Assembly: GCF_013404075.1 (NCBI RefSeq)
Contig: NZ_JACBJQ010000037.1
Location: forward strand, 1 to 58,913
DNA from: Mycolicibacterium vinylchloridicum
GTDB taxonomy: Bacteria; Actinomycetota; Actinomycetes; Mycobacteriales; Mycobacteriaceae
Direction: 5' to 3'
Length of the DNA: 58,913 nt
Of the stretch, positions 52,286-58,913 are shown one piece after another; the stretch's first letter is position 1, and every line of letters starts with the position of its first letter. The notes beneath the pieces were generated by a model. That model searched no databases and was not told the DNA's origin. It saw only the letters and a program-made list of their open reading frames with translations. A program made the translations under genes and the position numbers.

Positions 52286-53464
52286 ATGCAACTTTCATTC
52301 GATCCCGAGGTCGAGTCCTTCCGCGACGAGTTCAGTGCGTTCCTCGATGCCAACCTGCCCACCGAGGCCGAGACGCTGGAGCGGCCACGCTCGGTGTCGC
52401 ACATGCCCGACTGGGCGCGCCGCTGGCAGCGTCTGCTGTTCGACAACGGGTGGCTGCTGCCCGCGCAGCCGCCGGAGTTCGGCGGCCGCAACGCGTCGAT
52501 CCTGCAGCAGTTCGTCCACCTCGAGGAATTGTGCAACCGGCGGATCTACCACAGCTTCAACCCTCAGGGTGTGAATATCATTGCGGCGTCGCTGATCTCG
52601 TTCGGATCCGATGAGCAGAAGCACCGTTGGGCGGTGCCGGTTCTCAAGGGCGAGAAGACCGCGTCGCTGGGGATGAGCGAGCCGAGTGCAGGCTCGGATC
52701 TGGCCTCACTTCGGACCCGCGCCGTGCGCGACGGCGACTACTTCGTGGTGAACGGTCAGAAAGTGTGGACGTCCGGTGCGCACGACGCCGACTTCCTGCT
52801 GACGTTCGTCCGGACCGATCCGGATGCGCCCAAGCACAAGGGCATCAGCGTGCTGATCATCCCGACCGACCTGCCCGGTGTCGTGTGCCGGCCGTTCGCC
52901 TCGATCTGCGGGGTCGAGGACAAGGACTTCAACGAGGTCTTCTTCACCGATGTGCGGGTGCCTGCCGAGAACCTGGTCGGGCCGCTCAACGGTGGCTGGG
53001 GAGTGGCCAACGGATCGCTGGGCCACGAGCGCACGATGATGTGGCTGGGATTCGCCGACCGCATCGCCAACATGATCGGTGACTTCGAGCCGCATACTCC
53101 GCTGGAGAAGGACCAGTATGCCGCGATGATCATGGACTACCAGGCGTTGCGCCTCATGGGCTCCTCCGGGCTGGCCAAGGCGGCGCGCGGGGAGTCGGAC
53201 GTGGCATCGGTGTCGGTGGTCAAACTCTTCGGCTCCGAAGCAGAGTTGCGCGCGTCCGAATACGCACTCACCGCAGCGGGTTCCGACGGTCTGGTACATC
53301 CGTCCAGCACGGGACCGTACGCGCACATGAATCTGGACCATTACTTCGCCAGCTGGTTCGAGCGTCACGCGCGAAGCTTCTCGGGCACGATCGCCGGGGG
53401 CACCTCGGAGATTCAACGCAACATCATCGCCCAGCAGGTGCTGGGTCTGCCGCGCGCGAAGTAG
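52286..53464 (+). CDS. Acyl-CoA dehydrogenase, long catalytic subunit (pair 3)
   Basis: A 392-residue FAD-dependent dehydrogenase: LGMSEPSAGSDLASLRT, NGQKVWTSGAHDADF, catalytic-position Glu248-Arg in GHERTMMWLG, and TIAGGTSEIQRNIIAQQVLGL. With the short partner it would form a heteromeric enzyme for a bulky CoA ester. It directly abuts the upstream stop, so translation is coupled. Nothing recognisable follows for about 1 kb. Confidence 0.85.
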   Translation: MQLSFDPEVESFRDEFSAFLDANLPTEAETLERPRSVSHMPDWARRWQRLLFDNGWLLPAQPPEFGGRNASILQQFVHLEELCNRRIYHSFNPQGVNIIAASLISFGSDEQKHRWAVPVLKGEKTASLGMSEPSAGSDLASLRTRAVRDGDYFVVNGQKVWTSGAHDADFLLTFVRTDPDAPKHKGISVLIIPTDLPGVVCRPFASICGVEDKDFNEVFFTDVRVPAENLVGPLNGGWGVANGSLGHERTMMWLGFADRIANMIGDFEPHTPLEKDQYAAMIMDYQALRLMGSSGLAKAARGESDVASVSVVKLFGSEAELRASEYALTAAGSDGLVHPSSTGPYAHMNLDHYFASWFERHARSFSGTIAGGTSEIQRNIIAQQVLGLPRAK

Positions 53465-54472
53465 ACCGCGCCCGCGTCAGCGCGGCCAGTCGTCCTTCCG
53501 CATCTTCGCCGCTGTCGCCGGACGTGCTCGTGCACGCCTGGTAGCGGCTCTTTCTGCCGAGCGGTTAATTGCGCTGCGCGCCGGGTATCAGAGGTACCTC
53601 CCCTGGGAGCGAGACGCTGGGCGACTGTCGGCGCGGCGTTCGCCAATGTTTGCTGAATGGAAATCGGCACCGGCAGTCGGCTCTCAGGAATTTCTAGGGT
53701 AGAGCGCAGGCCTGTGCATAGGTGAACCGCTGCAGTTAATTATCTAAAGAAGAATGATTGGGTATTGACAACTCACACAGCGAATATCCATCGCCGCGTT
53801 AACAGGGAATAGCGACTGGGGTCGCCGTCCTGGCGACGCTATGTGCTTGCGCCGTCTGCGTGATGACGTCGGGAAACACGTTGGTCACACTGTTCCCACC
53901 CGCCGCCTGGTTCAAACCACGTTCTGCAAACCTGTCGCAGGTCCGGAGCGCAGGCGCTCTCGCGGCTCCGCAACCGGATGGCGGGGCCGGCCGGTCCCGG
54001 CGTGTCGCGCATGCGAATCACCATGAATTTTTCCTGAACGCGATCGCCTCGTGCGGCGGCGACGGCGAACGCAAGTGTGGAGGGCCAACGTTTTCGGGTC
54101 ACTTGCTATCCCGGGGTCGAGCGCATGGCTTATGTCCAACCGAGGCCGTCCTTGTCAGGTCGCCGGCGATCTCGGCCGGCTGGGCCGGCGGACATGGCTG
54201 ACCATGCCGATTGGTGGCGAAGACCGCTTCGCGTGCGGCCCGGCTCGGCACAGCTGACCGAAGGTGGCCAGCAGACGCGTGATTCTTTGCTGTTTATTTG
54301 TATGCATGGGCGTCAAATAATTGTGGTTAATGTTGAATCAGCAAATGGCAATGATATGGGCCACAGAATTGACGCAGCTACCTAAAAAAACTGAGAGCAA
54401 TCGCTTGGCTACTTAGGTTCTTCTCAGGTAGGTTCGCGCCTATCGGGGCACAGCCATTTTGAAGGGATAGTC
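53465..54472. other. About 1 kb without a recognisable gene, turning AT-rich before the repeat-protein gene
   Basis: Short open frames on both strands (for example 53860-54201) show no family resemblance and no good ribosome-binding site. Two stretches (about 53735-53790 and 54285-54440) are much more AT-rich than the surroundings. The second lies directly upstream of the large repeat-protein gene and contains partial inverted repeats (acctaaa/ctgaga versus tctcaggtaggt), so it is probably its promoter and leader. A degraded mobile element or old pseudogene is possible. Confidence 0.4.
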
Positions 54473-57400
54473 ATGGACGTTGCTGTTCGGTCATATCTGA
54501 CCGCGGGGGTGGCAGTCTTCGGTGCGAGCGCAATTGCGCTGGCGCCCATTCAGGTGACACCGCCAAACCTGCACCTGGCGCAAGATCGGGCACTCTCGGC
54601 CCTGGCCGATGTATCCCTGTCCTCGCTCTCCGACGTGATCCAGGCGATCAACGATGGCTGGAACGGGCTGCGCGGCGGACTCAATGCCCTCAACGGTGCG
54701 GCCGACACCGCGATCACTCAACTCGGTGACGCGCTTCAAGCCGCTCTCATCTCCGGCATCGGTTCGGGCAACACCGCAGTGCAGTCCATCGTCGACGGCC
54801 TGCTCAACGGTGGTAGCGCTCTCGCTCAAGCGGTCGACAACGCGGTGGCGGCGTTCGGCGATCCGCAGGTGTTCATCAACGCACTGGTCGAGGCGTTCAG
54901 CAATGTGAACGTCAACCTCGGCCTGGCTCTGCAAGCCGTGCTCAACCTCAACATCCAAGGGGCGGCCGATCTGGCCGCCGCCATCCAGGCCGGCGGTGCC
55001 GCACTGGCTGCCGCGTTCAACGCCGCCGTGGCGGCATTCCCGAGCCCCGCGGAATTCGCCGCGGCGCTGACGAGTGCGTTGTCCGCGATCAACCCAACCC
55101 TGGGCATCCTCGCCAATGCGCTGACGACGTTCACGGGCCAGCTCAACGAGACGCTCCAGGCCGGAATCGCCGCTGGGCTCACCGGTTTCCAGGCGCTGCT
55201 CAATGCGCTGGGTAATCCGGCCAGTGCGCTGTATGCGGCGTTCCAGGCAGCCTTGGCGGCGTTCCCGAACCCGCAGGCGTTCTTCAAGGCCCTGGTTCAG
55301 GCGTTCGGCAATATCGATGTCAACTTGGGGCTGGCCCTGCAGGCTGTCATCAACGCGACGATCGACGGGCCACAGGCCTTCATTGATGCGCTGGTCTCCG
55401 GTGGGGCGGCGTTGGCTGCGGCGTTCAACGCCGCGCTGGCCAACTTCCCCTCACCGGCGGCCTTCGTGGCAGCACTCAACGGTGCGCTAGCAGCAATCAA
55501 CCCCACGCTCGGCGTTCTGGCCACTGCGTTCACCAACTTCACCGGTCAGTTGGCGGACACGTTGCAGGCGGGTATTGCGGCTGGGCTCACTGGTTTCCAG
55601 GCGCTGCTCAATGCGCTGGGTAATCCGGCCAGTGCGCTGTATGCGGCGTTCCAGGCAGCCTTGGCGGCGTTCCCGAACCCGCAGGCGTTCTTCAACGCCC
55701 TGGTTCAGGCGTTCGGCAATATCGATGTCAACTTGGGGCTGGCCCTGCAGGCTGTCATCAACGCGACGATCGAGGGACCGCAAGCCTTCATTGATGCGCT
55801 GATCTCCGGTGGGGCGGCGTTGGCTGCGGCGTTCAACGCCGCGCTGGCCAACTTCCCCTCACCGCAGGCGTTCGTCGATGCGTTCGTCGGTGCGCTGGCG
55901 GCGATCAACCCGACGCTGGGCATCCTGGCCGACGCGTTCACGACGTTCACCGGTCAGCTCGCTGACACGTTGCAGGCCGGTATTGCGGCTGGGCTCACTG
56001 GTTTCCAGGCGCTGCTCGACGCGCTGGGTAATCCGGCCAGTGCGCTGTATGCGGCGTTCCAGGCAGCCTTGGCGGCGTTCCCGAACCCGCAGGCGTTCTT
56101 CAACGCGCTCGTTCAGGCGTTCAGCAATATCGACGTCAACCTCGGCTTGGCGCTTCAGGCGGCGCTCAGTCTGGGCGTCGATGGTCTGCAGGGCTTCGTC
56201 GACGCGCTGGTCTCGGGTGGGGCGACCCTGGCTGCGGCGTTCAACGCCGCGCTGGCCAACTTCCCCTCGCCCCAGGCGTTCGTCGATGCGTTCGTCGGTG
56301 CGCTGGCGGCGATCAACCCGACCCTCGGGGTGCTTGCCAATGCGCTGACCACTTTCACGGGTCAGCTGGCCACCACCCTGCAGGCGGGAATTGCGGCTGG
56401 GCTCACCGGTTCCCAGGCGCTGCTCAATGCGCTGAGCAACCCGGCCAGTGCGCTGTTCGCGGCGTTCCAGGCAGCCTTGAACGCCTTCCCGAACCCGCAG
56501 GCATTCATCAACGCGCTGGTTCAGGCCTTCGGCAGTATCGACGTCAACCTCGGCCTGGCGCTGCAGGCGGTGCTGAATGCGGCCATCGACGGCCCGCAGG
56601 CATTTGTCGACGCGCTGATCTCCGGTGGGGCGGCGTTGGCTGCGGCGTTCAACGCCGCGCTGGCCAACTTCCCGTCACCGCAGGCGTTCGTCGATGCGTT
56701 CGTCGGAGCTTTGGCGGCGATCAACCCGACGATCGGGGTGCTGGCCAATGCCTTCACCACGTTCACGGGTCAGCTGGCCACCACCCTGCAGGCGGGAATT
56801 GCGGCTGGGCTCAGCGGTTTCCAGGCGCTGCTCGACGCGCTGAGCAACCCGGCCAGTGCGCTGTTCGCGGCGTTCCAGGCGGCCTTGGCGGCGTTCCCGA
56901 ACCCGCAGGCGTTCTTCAACGCGCTCGTTCAGGCGTTCAGCAATATCGATGTCAACCTGGGGCTGGCTCTGCAGGCTGTCATCAACGCGACGATCGACGG
57001 GCCACAGGCCTTCATTGATGCGCTGGTCTCCGGTGGGGCGGCGTTGGCTGCGGCGTTCAACGCCGCGCTGGCCAACTTCCCGTCACCGGCGGCCTTCGTG
57101 GCGGCGCTGAACAGTGCTCTGTCGGCGATCAACCCGACGCTGGGCATCCTTGCCAACGCGTTCACGACGTTCACCGGTCAGCTCGCCGACACGATCCAGG
57201 CCGGAATTGCGGCCGGGGTCACCGGTTTCCAGGCGCTGCTCGACGCGCTCGGTAATCCGGCCAGTGCGCTGTTCGCGGCGTTCCAGGCAGCTCTCGACGC
57301 CTTCCCGAACCCGCAGGCCTTCATCAACGCACTCGTTCAGGCGTTCAGCAATATCGACGTCAACCTCGGCCTGGCGCTGCAGGCGGTGCTGAATGCGGCC

Positions 57401-58741
57401 ATCGACGGCCCGCAGGCCTTCATCGACGCGCTGATCTCCGGTGGGGCGGCGTTGGCTGCGGCGTTCAACGCCGCGCTGGCCAACTTCCCGTCACCGGCGG
57501 CCTTCGTGGCGGCACTGAACGACGCACTGGGGGCGATCAACCCGACGCTCGGGGTCCTTGCCAACGCGTTCACGACGTTCACCGGTCAGCTCGCTGACAC
57601 GATCCAGGCCGGAATTGCGGCCGGGGTCACCGGTTTCCAGGCGCTGCTCGACGCGCTCGGTAATCCGGCCAGTGCGCTGTACGCGGCGTTCCAGGCAGCT
57701 CTCGACGCCTTCCCGAACCCGCAGGCCTTCATCAACGCGTTGGTCGACGCCATCGGCAACATCAACGTCAACCTCGCGTTGGCACTGCAGGCCGCGCTGA
57801 ACGTGAACCTCGATGGGGCCCAGGCGATCATCGACGCGTTGGCGAACGGCGGGGCCCAGCTGGCAGCGGCGTTCAACGCGGCGGTGGCCAACTTCCCGAG
57901 CCCGGCGGAGTTCGTGAACGCGCTCACCGGCGTGCTGGGCGGCGGCCTGGACGTTGCTCAGCAGGTGTTCAACCAGGGTGCCGCGGCGCTCGAGGCGGGA
58001 TTGAACGCCGGTGTGGCAGTGGGCAACCAGATCATCAGTGCACTTGGCACCGGGCTGGTTCAGGGAGGTGCGGCACTGAACGCCGCGATCAACGCCGCGC
58101 TGCAGGCGTTCCCGACACCGGAGGCTGTGGTCAACGCGCTTGCGGCAGCGGGCGCACAGTTCACCGCAGGGCTGAGCGCACTGGTCAATTCGATCAATGC
58201 GAGCCTCGGGCTCAATATCAATATCAACATCGGTGGTATCCACATCGGTGGTGGCATCGACGCCGGAGCAGGGGCTGCGGCCCTGGCCGCGGCTGGTGCC
58301 GCAGGGGCCGCCACGGTGACGAGTATCAACGACAAGGTGACGAGCATCGCCGGTACCGCGCCGACGGTGTCGCTGAAGGTCCCGGACAGCGCTCCTGCAC
58401 CGGCCGCCGCCAAGACGGCCGCTGACACCAGCGCCCCGAGCACGAAGGTGTCGGCCCCGTCGCTGCCCAAGTTGACCTTGCCTGCGCCGCCCAAGGTGTC
58501 GCTGCCTGCGCCGCCGAAGGTGTCGTTGCCGTCGCTGCCCAAGGTGTCGTTGCCTGCGCCGCCGAAGGTGTCGTTGCCTGCGCCGCCGAAGGTGTCGCTG
58601 CCGTCACTGCCGAAGCCGTCGAAGGGCACTTCGGATACCAAGGCGTCCTCGGATACCAAGGGCGACAGCTCGGCCAAGAGTGACAACTCGTCGAAGAAGT
58701 CCGGCGGATCCGGCGGCAGCGCGAAGAAGGGCGCTGCCTAA
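54473..58741 (+). CDS. Large alanine-rich surface-type protein of 136-residue tandem repeats with Pro/Lys-rich tail
   Basis: A 1422-residue protein. Residues 1-35 contain a hydrophobic segment (SYLTAGVAVFGASAIALAPI) suggesting export. From about residue 100, eight in-register 136-residue units follow; each unit is itself two related halves sharing GxQAxxxAL, AAFxAALxxFPxPxAF and xALxxAxxxINxxLG. A Gly/Ile-rich linker (ININIGGIHIGGG) follows, then Ala-rich sequence, six KVSLPAPP-type octapeptides and a Ser/Lys-rich basic end. Ala, Asn, Phe and Leu dominate; there is no PE or PPE domain. It is probably a secreted or cell-wall structural protein or adhesin (inference). ATG 54473 has aaggga upstream and a strong terminator follows. 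Confidence 0.85.
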   Translation: MDVAVRSYLTAGVAVFGASAIALAPIQVTPPNLHLAQDRALSALADVSLSSLSDVIQAINDGWNGLRGGLNALNGAADTAITQLGDALQAALISGIGSGNTAVQSIVDGLLNGGSALAQAVDNAVAAFGDPQVFINALVEAFSNVNVNLGLALQAVLNLNIQGAADLAAAIQAGGAALAAAFNAAVAAFPSPAEFAAALTSALSAINPTLGILANALTTFTGQLNETLQAGIAAGLTGFQALLNALGNPASALYAAFQAALAAFPNPQAFFKALVQAFGNIDVNLGLALQAVINATIDGPQAFIDALVSGGAALAAAFNAALANFPSPAAFVAALNGALAAINPTLGVLATAFTNFTGQLADTLQAGIAAGLTGFQALLNALGNPASALYAAFQAALAAFPNPQAFFNALVQAFGNIDVNLGLALQAVINATIEGPQAFIDALISGGAALAAAFNAALANFPSPQAFVDAFVGALAAINPTLGILADAFTTFTGQLADTLQAGIAAGLTGFQALLDALGNPASALYAAFQAALAAFPNPQAFFNALVQAFSNIDVNLGLALQAALSLGVDGLQGFVDALVSGGATLAAAFNAALANFPSPQAFVDAFVGALAAINPTLGVLANALTTFTGQLATTLQAGIAAGLTGSQALLNALSNPASALFAAFQAALNAFPNPQAFINALVQAFGSIDVNLGLALQAVLNAAIDGPQAFVDALISGGAALAAAFNAALANFPSPQAFVDAFVGALAAINPTIGVLANAFTTFTGQLATTLQAGIAAGLSGFQALLDALSNPASALFAAFQAALAAFPNPQAFFNALVQAFSNIDVNLGLALQAVINATIDGPQAFIDALVSGGAALAAAFNAALANFPSPAAFVAALNSALSAINPTLGILANAFTTFTGQLADTIQAGIAAGVTGFQALLDALGNPASALFAAFQAALDAFPNPQAFINALVQAFSNIDVNLGLALQAVLNAAIDGPQAFIDALISGGAALAAAFNAALANFPSPAAFVAALNDALGAINPTLGVLANAFTTFTGQLADTIQAGIAAGVTGFQALLDALGNPASALYAAFQAALDAFPNPQAFINALVDAIGNINVNLALALQAALNVNLDGAQAIIDALANGGAQLAAAFNAAVANFPSPAEFVNALTGVLGGGLDVAQQVFNQGAAALEAGLNAGVAVGNQIISALGTGLVQGGAALNAAINAALQAFPTPEAVVNALAAAGAQFTAGLSALVNSINASLGLNININIGGIHIGGGIDAGAGAAALAAAGAAGAATVTSINDKVTSIAGTAPTVSLKVPDSAPAPAAAKTAADTSAPSTKVSAPSLPKLTLPAPPKVSLPAPPKVSLPSLPKVSLPAPPKVSLPAPPKVSLPSLPKPSKGTSDTKASSDTKGDSSAKSDNSSKKSGGSGGSAKKGAA
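54773..58018 (+). repeat. Eight tandem 408-bp units within the surface-protein gene
   Basis: Equivalent codons recur at 54773, 55181, 55589, 55997, 56405, 56813, 57221 and 57629, every interval being exactly 408 bp with no insertion or deletion. Units from 55181 to 57628 are close to identical over long stretches; the first and last are more diverged, and a ninth degenerate unit about 18 bp shorter follows near 58019. Confidence 0.95.
58469..58612 (+). repeat. Pro/Lys-rich tail: 2 x 24 residues (six octapeptides)
   Basis: Two tandem 72-bp units, each three octapeptides of the form K-x-S/T-L-P-(APP, APP, SLP). This gives evenly spaced lysines and prolines before the Ser/Lys-rich C-terminus. 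Confidence 0.85.
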
Positions 58742-58755
58742 CCGGCACTCGACGA

Positions 58756-58787
58756 ACTGTGGCCCCTCCGAAAGGAGGGGCCACAGT
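58756..58787. terminator. Intrinsic-type terminator after the repeat-protein gene
   Basis: A perfect 14-bp stem (58756-58769 actgtggcccctcc, 58774-58787) closes a gaaa tetraloop, 14 bp after the stop codon. Stable GC-rich hairpin followed by cgttgt. Confidence 0.85.
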
Positions 58788-58789
58788 CG

Positions 58790-58913
58790 TTGTACGCCCA
58801 GCATGGGCATTCGCTTGGAGGTGTGAGTCCTCTGGAGGTGAAGGTGGTTTAACTCCGAGTCGATGGCAACTGCGTCACTGTGAGGTGGGGTGGGAAGGAA
58901 GCCGGAGACGAAG
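58790..58913 (+). mobile_element. Possible 5' part of a group II intron, cut by the window edge
   Basis: Immediately after the terminator stem the sequence changes character. A small hairpin gccca-gca-tgggc (58796-58808) is followed by gagg...cctc (58818-58832), a gaggtgaagg segment, ccgagtcg...ggcaactgcg, and gtgggaaggaagccgg near the end. This order resembles the 5' domain I of bacterial group II introns as I remember them. Class C introns insert just downstream of terminator hairpins, which fits the site. No reverse transcriptase is in the window because it ends here. Confidence 0.45.

Noticed and set aside
54773..58018. Regular 408-bp repeats considered as CRISPR or satellite DNA
   Set aside because: The repeats are in frame, contiguous, without spacers, and encode conserved protein units.

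Overview
The window is high-GC actinobacterial DNA and almost certainly comes from a non-tuberculous, environmental (Mycolicibacterium-type) mycobacterium. The signs are two MspA-family porin-like genes, a PGRS-like glycine-rich surface protein, an F420-type (LLM) oxidoreductase, many GTG/TTG starts, and a very large set of beta-oxidation genes. Both ends lie in repeated DNA. The first 117 bases recur exactly at 359-475, and the last ~120 bases look like the 5' part of a group II intron. The window may therefore be one whole assembly contig bounded by repeats.

Layout. 1-5.3 kb: cell-envelope and secreted proteins (chimeric fragment, two MspA-family proteins, a secreted protein, a PGRS-like protein, a membrane-anchored protein, a small secreted protein). 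5.3-11.7 kb: a P450/small protein/SDR operon facing a cyclase-family hydrolase and an FMN 2-hydroxyacid dehydrogenase, then an aldehyde dehydrogenase and a DUF1330 protein. 11.7-14.0 kb: a two-subunit CoA-transferase divergent from an IclR regulator, with matching palindromes at both promoters. 14.1-24.6 kb: a B12-dependent acyl-CoA mutase (separate large and B12 subunits), LLM oxidoreductase, CaiB-type CoA-transferase, [2Fe-2S] ferredoxin, acyl-CoA synthetase, paired acyl-CoA dehydrogenases, enoyl-CoA hydratase, SDR and the MeaB-type mutase chaperone. 24.6-31.2 kb: a TetR regulator, then a leftward seven-gene operon (AhpD/CMD-like protein, Rieske oxygenase, small protein, amidohydrolase, SnoaL-like protein, two acyl-CoA dehydrogenases). 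31.4-38.8 kb: a rightward run of amidohydrolase, acyl-CoA dehydrogenase, CoA-transferase, thiolase and acyl-CoA dehydrogenase, then a second TetR with a partner gene. 38.8-46.8 kb: leftward P450-ferredoxin-membrane protein and NuoF-like flavoprotein-ferredoxin-DUF35/thiolase-hydrolase-two 3-hydroxyisobutyrate-type dehydrogenases. 46.9-53.5 kb: a hypothetical gene, a hydrolase/Rieske/two-amidohydrolase operon, and a divergent acyl-CoA dehydrogenase pair. 53.5-54.5 kb: a ~1 kb gap without a recognisable gene. 54.5-58.7 kb: a 1422-residue surface-type protein built of eight in-register 136-residue repeats.

How it fits together. From ~9.8 to ~53.5 kb the genes look like one catabolic supercluster for a bulky branched or cyclic (terpenoid- or steroid-like) compound. 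P450s and Rieske oxygenases would oxidise it; the CoA ligase and CoA-transferases would activate it; three heteromeric-type acyl-CoA dehydrogenase pairs plus two single ones, a hydratase, SDRs, a thiolase and an aldolase-like thiolase/DUF35 fusion would shorten it; and a mutase with its MeaB chaperone would rearrange a branched intermediate. The strongest evidence for one system is a shared operator-like palindrome, GAGAAT-N3-ATTCTC, found at six promoter regions over ~40 kb, including two copies 21 bp apart in front of the TetR gene at 25247. The substrate is not identified by the sequence and is inference only.
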